The notes under the pieces: generated by a model
The model's database searches: none
What the model was told of the DNA's origin: nothing
What the model saw: the letters and a program-made list of their open reading frames with translations, nothing else
Source of the DNA: a virus
IMG/VR virus record: IMGVR_UViG_3300042887_001843
Span: 1-26,012 of that record
DNA: 26,012 nucleotides
Direction: 5' to 3' (one strand)
Shown here: positions 1 through 4,782 of the stretch, one piece after another
Layout of the letters: each line of letters begins with the position of its first letter
How positions within the stretch are numbered: position 1 is the stretch's first letter
Program-made: the position numbers and the translations under genes

Positions 1-2
1 CA

Positions 3-308
3 GAAAAAGCCAAGGCGGTGCCAGTGGATGAGGTCGAGGCGATGCTGGGCAAGATTACAAAAAATTTGCAAGCCGCATCTGTTGCAACTGCACAGGCAAA
101 GGCAATGGGTGAGGCAATGGTTGAAAGTAAGGTAGCGGAAAAGGAAGCGCTAAAGGAGGCCGTAGTTGAAGCCACAACCAAGGCCCAGGTGTTTGAATTG
201 AAGGCGGAAAAGTATGCCACCACAATGCGGATCATGGGCGTTGATACTGCACTGGCTGAAATGGACACGCTAAGCCTCAACAATATGCTAAAACTTAACG
301 GCTTGTAA
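3..308 (+). CDS. Ala/Lys-rich coiled-coil protein (5' truncated)
   Basis: I do not recognise this gene. The reading frame is open from base 3, so the gene starts before the window; GTG at 18 is an in-frame codon rather than a convincing start. The visible ~101 residues are rich in Ala, Glu, Lys and Val, with heptad-like spacing over most of the length. The last ~25 residues (MDTLSLNNMLKLNGL) look like a short hydrophobic-helix tail. No membrane segment or catalytic motif is visible. It lies directly before the lysis genes, one base from the start of the next small gene, so it belongs to the same late transcript. A virion or tail-fibre-associated coiled coil is possible, but that is inference from position only. 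Confidence 0.7.
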   Translation, partial: EKAKAVPVDEVEAMLGKITKNLQAASVATAQAKAMGEAMVESKVAEKEALKEAVVEATTKAQVFELKAEKYATTMRIMGVDTALAEMDTLSLNNMLKLNGL

Positions 309-309
309 A

Positions 310-426
310 ATGGCAAAGGCGAGCGCATCCGTAGGTAAATGGCAACCAAAGCCCAAGCGTAAAAACAAGGGCGTACATTCAAAGAATAATAAGCCCGCGA
401 AAAGATACCGCGGTCAAGGTAGATAA
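310..426 (+). CDS. 38-aa strongly basic small protein
   Basis: This short ORF begins with ATG at 310, one base after the stop of the previous gene, and ends with TAA at 424-426. The TAA shares its last base with the ATG of the holin-like gene (TAATG). The product is about one third Lys/Arg with almost no acidic residues, begins MAKASASVGKWQPKPKRK and ends KRYRGQGR. Such composition suggests nucleic-acid or phosphate binding, but no fold can be assigned. The tight coupling on both sides and the clean start and stop argue that it is real. Its function is unknown; its position suggests a late-expressed protein of the lysis cassette. Confidence 0.7.
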   Translation: MAKASASVGKWQPKPKRKNKGVHSKNNKPAKRYRGQGR

Positions 427-659
427 TGAAAAAAATACTCGAAATTTTTAAGGGCGATAACGGCCAACTTTCTAGCAAGCGTTTTGTCGGAATCATTGGC
501 GCATTTGTTCTATTCGGAACGATGGCACACAACTCAATGAGCCCGCAAGATATTGCACCCAGCGCGGAATTGGTGGCAGCTGTTGAATGGGTTACAATAC
601 TAACCCTCGGCTTTACTTCTGTCGATAAGTTTAGCGGCAAAAAGGGTGAGCAAGAGTAA
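426..659 (+). CDS. holin-like small membrane protein
   Basis: A 77-aa protein with a charged N-terminus, a hydrophobic segment at about residues 20-36 (VGIIGAFVLFG) and a second at about 48-64, then a charged tail (KFSGKKGEQE). Small size, two membrane segments and a polar tail fit a class II-like holin, the inner-membrane protein that times lysis. The neighbours support this: two spanin-like genes and an endolysin follow in the same direction. The ATG overlaps the stop of the 38-aa gene. The stop lies 14 bases inside the next gene, which starts with GTG at 646. Holins are poorly conserved, so the call rests on size, topology and context rather than on a motif. Confidence 0.65.
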   Translation: MKKILEIFKGDNGQLSSKRFVGIIGAFVLFGTMAHNSMSPQDIAPSAELVAAVEWVTILTLGFTSVDKFSGKKGEQE

Positions 660-948
660 CCTCACCATCCTGCTGTTGGTCTTGCTCGTTTTTGGCGGGA
701 TGGCTTACGTGGAATTTGCGGTACCTAAACGCGAGCGCGTAGTGCACGGCCCTGCTATTAGGATCGTTGAAAAAGATTTAGATACGCTCTATCAAATCCG
801 TCTCAAATACAAAGCCCTGCACGATACACAAATTGTAATTAATGAAAAATATGACACGCTCTATATTGCTCTTAACGGTGATACTTCTTGCGGCACCACA
901 TTGCGCCTTATCGCAATGCACCGACAGCTCGACAGTCTCGGCAAATAA
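646..948 (+). CDS. inner-membrane spanin-like protein (i-spanin candidate)
   Basis: A 100-aa protein starting at GTG 646, inside the end of the holin-like gene. Residues 5-22 (LTILLLVLLVFGGMAYV) form one N-terminal membrane segment or uncleaved signal anchor. The remaining ~75 residues are polar and alternate Leu/Ile with charged residues, as expected of a periplasmic helical rod. This is the topology of an Rz-type inner-membrane spanin. The next gene begins inside it in another frame at 842 and encodes a secreted protein, the arrangement typical of Rz/Rz1 pairs. Spanins fuse inner and outer membranes in the last step of lysis of Gram-negative hosts. No sequence motif proves the role. Confidence 0.5.
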   Translation: MSKSNLTILLLVLLVFGGMAYVEFAVPKRERVVHGPAIRIVEKDLDTLYQIRLKYKALHDTQIVINEKYDTLYIALNGDTSCGTTLRLIAMHRQLDSLGK

Positions 949-1156
949 TTACTATCTGCTGAAGGGCGCTGAGGCCCGCGAGAATTTGGCGCTTTGCATT
1001 GAGTACCGAAAGATTGATGCGGAGGTTATTGCGCAACAGGATAAGATCCAGGCGAAGTTACTCGATGAGCTGCAGAAGCGTGATCAGAAATACCACAGAC
1101 TTCGCCGAGTTACATATACTATTGCAGCCGTCTTTTTATTAACTTTGATCTTATGA
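842..1156 (+). CDS. secreted partner of spanin-like pair, with C-terminal membrane segment
   Basis: A 104-aa protein starting at ATG 842, overlapping the preceding gene by 107 bases in another frame. Residues 1-25 look like a Sec signal peptide: basic start, hydrophobic core LLLTVILLAAPH, then ALSQC. Cleavage could be by signal peptidase I before Gln25, or Cys26 could be lipidated, although LSQC is a poor lipobox. The middle (about 40-85) is a charged helical region. Residues 88-104 (RRVTYTIAAVFLLTLIL) form a membrane segment at the extreme C-terminus. If this is the outer-membrane spanin, the C-terminal membrane segment is atypical of Rz1. The stop overlaps the endolysin start as ATGA. Confidence 0.55.
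   Translation: MKNMTRSILLLTVILLAAPHCALSQCTDSSTVSANNYYLLKGAEARENLALCIEYRKIDAEVIAQQDKIQAKLLDELQKRDQKYHRLRRVTYTIAAVFLLTLIL
1140..1147 (+). promoter_or_regulatory. TAACTTTG -7-type box before endolysin start
   Basis: TAACTTTG is a perfect match to the Bacteroidota -7 element TAnnTTTG and ends 5 nt before ATG 1153. It lies in the last codons of the preceding gene (Leu-Thr-Leu), and I see no TTTG at 19-21 nt upstream. It may therefore be a coincidence of coding sequence. It is listed because the same placement recurs at seven other starts. Confidence 0.3.
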
Positions 1157-1716
1157 ATATAGCAGTATTAAAGGCCACTATGGCCGCCAAAAAATATGCC
1201 TTCTTTGAAGATGGCGAGTATAACCTAAACATCGTGGGAATCCGTAACAGTTCCACAGGCAACAAAGTTACCAATGCCTTTGACGATAAAATTGTGGTTG
1301 CTTACAAAATACAAAATACCTGGGTAGTAAAAGAATGGGCTGCCACAACTGATAACGGCGGCGGGACTGCTCGATTAGTTGCAAATCAATATCGCGGATC
1401 TCACGCCATTGGATTGCACCAGGGAAAGTATGAAGCGCTCAAACAATGCGGCCCTGTAACTGTGTACCGGGATTACACCAAAGACGGAATTTATCAAACC
1501 GATAAAACCGAAACGGGCGTTTTTGGTATTAATATACACAAGGCTGGAGTTGACAGTGCCCGCGTGGATGACTGGAGCCACGGCTGCCAAGTGTTCAAAC
1601 GCGTTGCAGATTTCAACGAGTTTATGGCATTAGCAAAAAAAGCGGCCACCATTCACGGCAACCGCTTCACTTATACGCTGATTGAATCTAAAGATTTGGT
1701 TCAGCCGTTGGGTTAA
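1153..1716 (+). CDS. L,D-transpeptidase-like endolysin
   Basis: A 187-aa protein with no signal peptide. It carries the YkuD-type active-site signature, with His129 in GINIHK and then Ser142-His143-Gly144-Cys145 (SHGCQVF). His-x13-SHGC is the usual spacing of L,D-transpeptidase catalytic His and Cys. The N-terminal half contains a Gly/Asn-rich stretch and a second SHAIGLHQGKYEAL segment that may shape the substrate cleft. L,D-transpeptidases act on peptidoglycan stem peptides. In a lysis cassette, the role is more likely hydrolysis of those peptides than crosslink formation, but that is inference. The start overlaps the previous stop (ATGA). The last 29 bases overlap the convergent recT-like gene. 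Export would depend on the holin. Confidence 0.75.
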   Translation: MNIAVLKATMAAKKYAFFEDGEYNLNIVGIRNSSTGNKVTNAFDDKIVVAYKIQNTWVVKEWAATTDNGGGTARLVANQYRGSHAIGLHQGKYEALKQCGPVTVYRDYTKDGIYQTDKTETGVFGINIHKAGVDSARVDDWSHGCQVFKRVADFNEFMALAKKAATIHGNRFTYTLIESKDLVQPLG

Positions 1717-2284
1717 TTAGTTTAGCGTTGATCGCTGCAACCCCTGCGGGCTCTTCGTGTTGAATGTCTACCACTTCCTCAACGCTGTGCATTCCCATAG
1801 TGATTTCGGGGGCGTACAGACGGCCAAAGAAAGCGGCGGCACGATATCGCATCATTAGCTCGGGCATTGTCTTCCATTTGCTGCCTGCTTTGCTCACCCA
1901 CCCCTCAGCGTTTGCCATTGCCATCGTAACGGCGGGGCCTTCTACGGTCTCGCCTGTTGCCTTTTCGGTTGCAACTGCCTTAATACCTTTGTCAAGATCA
2001 CCAACAAAACGCAGGGCGGTAAACTTTCCGCAACCGTTAATTGCGGCAATCACGAAAGTACTGGACCACGATGGGCGGCCGTGGATAATATGCAGGTTTT
2101 GCATCACCATAAGCGGCGAGGCTCCGATTCGGTTTGCAATTTCCAAAGCGACCAAAGTATTGGCTACGTTGCCTTTGTATTGTTGTGGCACCAAGTCTGA
2201 AGCGCTCAGGGCTTTTGCTTGGCGTTGGGCCAGCTCGAAGCTGCTGAGTGGCGCGGGGTTTGTTTCTGTTATTTCTGTGCTCAT
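1688..2284 (-). CDS. recT: RecT-family single-strand annealing protein
   Basis: A 198-aa protein whose central part (about residues 30-100) has the RecT hallmark: DLVPQQYKGNVANTLVALEI, then NRIGASPLMVMQNLHIIHGR and PSWSSTFVIAAINGCGKF. A later conserved piece reads WKTMPELMMRYRAAAFFGRLYAPE. RecT proteins coat single-stranded DNA and anneal homologous strands, working with a processive 5'-3' exonuclease; the RecE-like gene is two genes upstream in this operon. At 198 aa it is shorter than Rac RecT (269 aa), mainly at the C-terminus. The ATG overlaps the stop of the 142-aa gene (ATGA). The final codons lie antisense to the endolysin end, leaving no intergenic terminator between the two operons. 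Confidence 0.9.
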   Translation of the reverse strand: MSTEITETNPAPLSSFELAQRQAKALSASDLVPQQYKGNVANTLVALEIANRIGASPLMVMQNLHIIHGRPSWSSTFVIAAINGCGKFTALRFVGDLDKGIKAVATEKATGETVEGPAVTMAMANAEGWVSKAGSKWKTMPELMMRYRAAAFFGRLYAPEITMGMHSVEEVVDIQHEEPAGVAAINAKLINPTAEPNL

Positions 2285-2709
2285 ACTTTATCTTCTGTTA
2301 TTTCTATTGTTTTAATGTAAATCCAATCTTGTGATCTAGATTGACTGTGCTGCATTGCATTTTCGTAGGATGCATATTCTCTTGTATATAATTTTTTAAC
2401 TTTTCGCACTTTGCTAATTTGTAAAAATACATTAATCCAAATAGACGGGGCTTTGTGAACAATTGGCGGGTTAATCCATACGGTACACTCGTTGTGCAAT
2501 TCCCATACCTTAGTAAAAAATTGCACTATTTCGGCTTTCTTTTCGTTGCTAGTATTTGGATAGCAATTTATATCTAAAATCCCTTCGTGATCTTCTAGGC
2601 TTTCGATATTGTCTAGCAAATCTTTTCTCGTTTCGCGCACTATTCTCAAAACTGAGCCCGCCCTTAAGCGCCCTTCTTGATCTGCGCCTGTTATAATTAC
2701 TTTATCCAT
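2281..2709 (-). CDS. unrecognised 142-aa protein in the recombination operon
   Basis: I do not recognise this protein. It is 142 aa, soluble, with a balanced charge. It opens MDKVIITGADQEGRLRAG, has a helical acidic segment (RKDLLDNIESLEDHEG), a hydrophobic core (ECTVWINPPIVHK, SIWINVFLQISKV) and ends with aromatic and polar residues. The gene is visibly richer in A and T than the exonuclease and recT-like genes that flank it, which hints at separate acquisition. It sits between the two parts of a RecE/RecT-type pair, is coupled to recT by an ATGA overlap, and has its own TAnnTTTG box before its start. Possible roles are a recombination accessory factor or a cargo/anti-defence gene; neither is shown by sequence. 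Confidence 0.75.
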   Translation of the reverse strand: MDKVIITGADQEGRLRAGSVLRIVRETRKDLLDNIESLEDHEGILDINCYPNTSNEKKAEIVQFFTKVWELHNECTVWINPPIVHKAPSIWINVFLQISKVRKVKKLYTREYASYENAMQHSQSRSQDWIYIKTIEITEDKV

Positions 2710-2712
2710 ATC

Positions 2713-3477
2713 TTACAAAATTACCTTTGTTACTATTTCGCTATATCCGTGCCAGATGTTCGACTTCTTGCAAAAGCCGTAGGTCATCAGATTCTTTTTG
2801 TATTTCTGGCGCGCTTCCTTTAGATCCTCATTGCCGATAAAATACCAGCCAACTAAATAGGGCGGGTGCTTTTCAACAGCAACAAAAAAGAAACCGTTGC
2901 AGGGCTTTCCTGTGGCCTCTTCAAGACCATCGGAGTAAAATGCGGCCTGCACATCGTATCGGTACTTTTTAACGCTCTGAGCAAAGCCTCTGGGGCTCGC
3001 GTCCTCTGTTGTTTTAAGGTCAATTATAACATTGTCAGCAGTGAGCCAGTCAGGGCGAGCCTTGCAATCAATGTCTGTCTCTTCATCATTCCAGTAAATG
3101 GGTTGCTCAGCAATGCCGTCTTTGAGTAAGTACTGAGCCGTCCGATGACCGCGGACGCTTTCCATTATCCTCTCAACCATTGTAGCGCTTTCGGCATCCA
3201 GTGGGATAAGGCCCTGCGAGTGTTCCAAAAAATTGGCCCAAGTTTCTTTGCCTTCTTTGGTGCGTCTGTCGCAATGAGGGGCAACAGCATAGCGTTTGCC
3301 GAACTCAGCGGGCTCAAACACTGCACAATGAGCAGCGGAGCCAATGATAAGGGCCGGGGTTTCTTTTTGCGGTGAGGCGTTGGGGTTTAAATAGCGCTCA
3401 TAGTACAATGCTGGAGCGCGATTAATTAGGTCTAGGCCGCTCTTTGAGACGCGGCTTGTGTCTGTGTGGTACTGCAT
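2713..3477 (-). CDS. RecE-like PD-(D/E)XK exonuclease
   Basis: A 254-aa nuclease (268 aa if the upstream ATG at 3519 is used). With numbering from 3519, the motifs are GSAAH (60-64), Glu138, RPD (155-157), IIDLKT (166-171; Asp167 and Lys169) and QxxxY in VQAAFYSDG (191-195). Together these form the PD-(D/E)XK core with the RecB-family QxxxY motif seen in exonuclease VIII/lambda-exonuclease-like proteins. Such enzymes resect double-stranded ends 5'-3' to give the strand used by RecT. I prefer ATG 3477 because the conserved part begins at MQYHTDTS, and a TAAATTTG box lies 8 nt before it. It is the first gene of the leftward recombination operon, divergent from the small HTH regulator. Confidence 0.85.
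   Translation of the reverse strand: MQYHTDTSRVSKSGLDLINRAPALYYERYLNPNASPQKETPALIIGSAAHCAVFEPAEFGKRYAVAPHCDRRTKEGKETWANFLEHSQGLIPLDAESATMVERIMESVRGHRTAQYLLKDGIAEQPIYWNDEETDIDCKARPDWLTADNVIIDLKTTEDASPRGFAQSVKKYRYDVQAAFYSDGLEEATGKPCNGFFFVAVEKHPPYLVGWYFIGNEDLKEARQKYKKNLMTYGFCKKSNIWHGYSEIVTKVIL
2716..2723 (-). promoter_or_regulatory. TAATTTTG -7-type box before the 142-aa gene
   Basis: On the minus strand TAATTTTG, a perfect TAnnTTTG, ends 6 nt before ATG 2709. It overlaps the last codons of the exonuclease gene. No TTTG is visible at 19-21 nt upstream. It could let the 142-aa gene and recT be transcribed independently of the exonuclease. Confidence 0.35.
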
Positions 3478-3519
3478 AACATTTGCAAATTTATCGCTTT
3501 TTTTGTAAATTTGTAGCAT
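3478..3519. promoter_or_regulatory. overlapping divergent promoters with inverted repeat
   Basis: Rightward: TTTG (3482-3485), 20 nt spacer, TAAATTTG (3506-3513), then ATG 3520 after 6 nt. Leftward: TAAATTTG on the minus strand (3493-3486), then ATG 3477 after 8 nt. The two -7 boxes form a perfect 8-bp inverted repeat (CAAATTTA / TAAATTTG) separated by 12 bp. The rightward -33 box overlaps the leftward -7 box, so the two promoters should exclude each other. The TTTTTTTGTAAATTT segment at 3498-3512 recurs exactly at 3753-3767. These repeats are candidate operators for the HTH protein. Confidence 0.6.
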
Positions 3520-3696
3520 ATGGAAAAAAATATCGTTACTGATTTAAAAATTAAGGCAATCCAAAAGGGCGTAACCCTCACAAAACTTTGCGCACTTGCA
3601 GGCGTGAATCGGTGCGTCTTAACTCACTGGTCAAGAAAAGAACCGAAGAGCCTAGAAACGTTAAGGAAATTAGAACAAACCTTACAAAATCTTTGA
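3520..3696 (+). CDS. 58-aa helix-turn-helix regulator (Cro/C1-like)
   Basis: A small protein from ATG 3520 to TGA 3694-3696. Residues 7-57 fit a compact Cro/XRE-like helix-turn-helix: helix 1 around TDLKIKAIQKG, then VTLTKLCALAGV as helix 2, NRCVLTHWSRK as the recognition helix, and KSLETLRKLEQTL as the closing helix. At 58 aa it is close to the minimum for such a domain and has no effector or dimerisation extension. It is divergent from the exonuclease gene and separated from the rightward operon by a terminator. This places it as the switch between recombination and replication transcription. Probable operators are the repeats at 3486-3513 and 3753-3767. Which promoter it represses is not shown. 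Confidence 0.75.
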   Translation: MEKNIVTDLKIKAIQKGVTLTKLCALAGVNRCVLTHWSRKEPKSLETLRKLEQTLQNL

Positions 3697-3704
3697 GTAT
3701 ATTT

Positions 3705-3759
3705 GCGCCGTTAGTGTGGTGCTAACTGCCTCGGGTTTCGGCTCGGGGCATTTTTTTTT
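3705..3759 (+). ncRNA. candidate ~50-nt structured small RNA
   Basis: A TATATTTGC box (3698-3706, perfect TAnnTTTG) precedes two abutting hairpins. Hairpin 1 has stem GTTAG (3710-3714)/CTAAC (3722-3726) with loop TGTGGTG. Hairpin 2 is the terminator at 3727-3750 with nine T. The loop and one flank (3715-3724) are perfectly complementary over 10 nt to the leader at 3808-3817, just before ATG 3820. Bases 3712-3723 are complementary over 12 nt to 7899-7910, inside the first codons of the primase-like gene. No -33 box is clear, so the RNA could instead be the 3' end of the HTH transcript. Structure and complementarity are seen; the regulatory role is inferred. Confidence 0.5.
3727..3759 (+). terminator. 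Rho-independent terminator
   Basis: A 9-bp stem (TGCCTCGGG, 3727-3735, with CTCGGGGCA, 3742-3750; two G-T wobbles) and a 6-nt loop, followed directly by nine T. It ends transcription from the HTH gene and the candidate small RNA before the rightward operon promoter. Confidence 0.85.
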
Positions 3760-3768
3760 GTAAATTTA

Positions 3769-3799
3769 TTTGGTTTTGTGGAAAACGCCTTTATATTTG
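3769..3799 (+). promoter_or_regulatory. consensus promoter of the rightward early operon
   Basis: TTTG (3769-3772), exactly 19 nt, TATATTTG (3792-3799): a full match to the Bacteroidota TTTG/TAnnTTTG promoter. Start of transcription is expected near 3804-3808, giving a leader of ~15 nt before ATG 3820 that contains TAGCACCACA (3808-3817). A copy of TTTTTTTGTAAATTT (3753-3767) lies just upstream and could be an operator. Confidence 0.7.
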
Positions 3800-3819
3800 C
3801 ATCCACATAGCACCACATT

Positions 3820-4035
3820 ATGAGTTTAGATATTATTTACCCAATCATTTTAGCGCCTGCTACCATTGCGGTGGCCTATTGCGCTCACGTAATTCGCCGC
3901 AACAAAAAGCGTGCAACTGAAACCCCTGAAGCCGAGCCCTACAAATTTGAGCGCGATGAGTATCGCCCCGAGTTTGATGAGTTCACGCAGATGCTTTATC
4001 AACGCAGAATGTACAGAGGGAGGGGCGACAAATGA
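3820..4035 (+). CDS. 71-aa membrane-anchored protein, first gene of the early operon
   Basis: Not recognised. Residues 3-24 (LDIIYPIILAPATIAVAYCAHV) form a single membrane segment, followed by a basic RRNKKR stop-transfer and a charged soluble tail rich in Glu, Tyr and Arg (YKFERDEYRPEFDEF ... RMYRGRGDK). The predicted topology is N-out, with the ~45-residue tail in the cytoplasm. It is the first gene after the early promoter and is coupled to the next membrane gene by an ATGA overlap. Early phage membrane proteins are often superinfection-exclusion or host-modulation factors, but nothing in the sequence proves that here. Its leader is the candidate target of the small RNA at 3705-3759. Confidence 0.65.
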   Translation: MSLDIIYPIILAPATIAVAYCAHVIRRNKKRATETPEAEPYKFERDEYRPEFDEFTQMLYQRRMYRGRGDK

Positions 4036-4217
4036 GCATCCGCACCACTATGCTTTGCTTTGCGCAGGCTCTGCTGATCACCTATGCAGGCTTTGTATTT
4101 GTATCGGGGCAATTTAACCCGTTGACGTGGCCAGAGAGCGCTCGCTTTTCTTTTGTGCTTTGCGTGGCCGCTTTGTATGTTTTAAACCTTGTAATAAAAA
4201 ACGATAATTCAAAATGA
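4032..4217 (+). CDS. 61-aa two-segment membrane protein
   Basis: Not recognised. It contains hydrophobic segments at about residues 6-26 (TMLCFAQALLITYAGFVFVSG) and 38-56 (FSFVLCVAALYVLNLVI), separated by a short polar loop (QFNPLTWPESAR). The protein ends in KNDNSK. Both termini are probably cytoplasmic. The ATG overlaps the stop of the previous gene, and its own stop overlaps the ATG of the next (both ATGA). The three small membrane genes are therefore translated as a coupled set and probably work together. A holin-like role is possible but less likely here, far from the lysis cassette. Confidence 0.65.
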   Translation: MSIRTTMLCFAQALLITYAGFVFVSGQFNPLTWPESARFSFVLCVAALYVLNLVIKNDNSK

Positions 4218-4582
4218 TAATTGAAATCTTAACCGCAGCAACAGCCGGTAGCACGATCGTGCTAGGGCTTGCCATCAATGCCTCGCGTGCACAGGTGCGC
4301 GGATTGGGCAGGGAATTAAACCGCAAAACATCGCAACTTTGGAAACAGGAAACGACAATGCTTGACCTGCAAGCTGAAGCCAGGGCAGAAAAAGACAAAG
4401 CAAAGACCTGGGAACAAAGGGGCGAAGATTGTGCTAAGCGTTTGCTAATTGCCGAGAATGATTTGGCAGCCTCATTGCAGAAATTGTTTGCACTGGAAGC
4501 AAAGGAATCAATCAGAAGGGAACAGGCACGGGTTAGAAAAGCAAGGCATAGGGCTAAAAAGAAAGCATTGAAAAATGATTGA
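4214..4582 (+). CDS. 122-aa membrane-anchored coiled-coil protein with basic tail
   Basis: Not recognised. Residues 2-22 (IIEILTAATAGSTIVLGLAIN) form one N-terminal membrane segment. Residues ~30-95 are a long charged coiled coil (Glu, Lys, Arg and Leu/Ala at heptad spacing). The C-terminus is strongly basic (RREQARVRKARHRAKKKALKND), as in proteins that touch nucleic acid or acidic lipid head groups. An i-spanin-like topology is possible, but the early-operon position argues against a lysis role. A membrane tether for replication or for excluding other phages is an alternative. The start overlaps the previous stop by ATGA, and the 3' end overlaps the next gene by 8 bases. Confidence 0.65.
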   Translation: MIIEILTAATAGSTIVLGLAINASRAQVRGLGRELNRKTSQLWKQETTMLDLQAEARAEKDKAKTWEQRGEDCAKRLLIAENDLAASLQKLFALEAKESIRREQARVRKARHRAKKKALKND

Positions 4583-4772
4583 CCTACCAGAACAAACCAT
4601 TAGCCTGCACATTTACAACGCTTGTTTCATGATCACCAACATTGAAGAGCGGGACAAATTGCGGGAATATATCAAACTTGCCGAGCAGTACGAACTTTCC
4701 AGACATTCAATAATAAAGCCAAATGATTACAGACTATTTACAACTATACAGCAGAGCGAGACGCGAGAATAA
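4575..4772 (+). CDS. 65-aa protein of unknown function
   Basis: Not recognised. A small soluble protein with no membrane segment: MIDLPEQTISLHIYN, then a helical charged middle (NIEERDKLREYIKLAEQYEL) and a polar end (YRLFTTIQQSETRE). It begins inside the end of the coiled-coil gene (8-base overlap). Its stop TAA (4770-4772) overlaps an AAGGAG sequence placed 6 nt before ATG 4783 of the DnaA-like gene. Coupling to its neighbours supports it as real; there is no functional clue beyond its place at the head of the replication genes. Confidence 0.6.
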   Translation: MIDLPEQTISLHIYNACFMITNIEERDKLREYIKLAEQYELSRHSIIKPNDYRLFTTIQQSETRE

Positions 4773-4776
4773 GGAG
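4771..4776 (+). promoter_or_regulatory. Shine-Dalgarno-like AAGGAG deciding the DnaA-like start
   Basis: AAGGAG sits 6 nt before ATG 4783 and overlaps the stop of the preceding gene. Strong Shine-Dalgarno sequences are nearly absent elsewhere in the window, so this one favours 4783 over 4723 as the start. Confidence 0.5.
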
Positions 4777-4782
4777 TTACAA

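Noticed and set aside
1764-2315. 183-aa plus-strand ORF opposite recT
   Set aside because: The minus strand carries clear RecT motifs over this interval; the plus-strand reading is a shadow with unnatural composition.
4036-4050. Additional small-RNA target at GCACCACTATG near 4040, and 8-9-nt matches at about 891, 22039 and 22192
   Set aside because: Matches of 6-9 nt to the loop are expected often because CACCAC is common in this coding DNA; only the 10- and 12-nt sites were kept.
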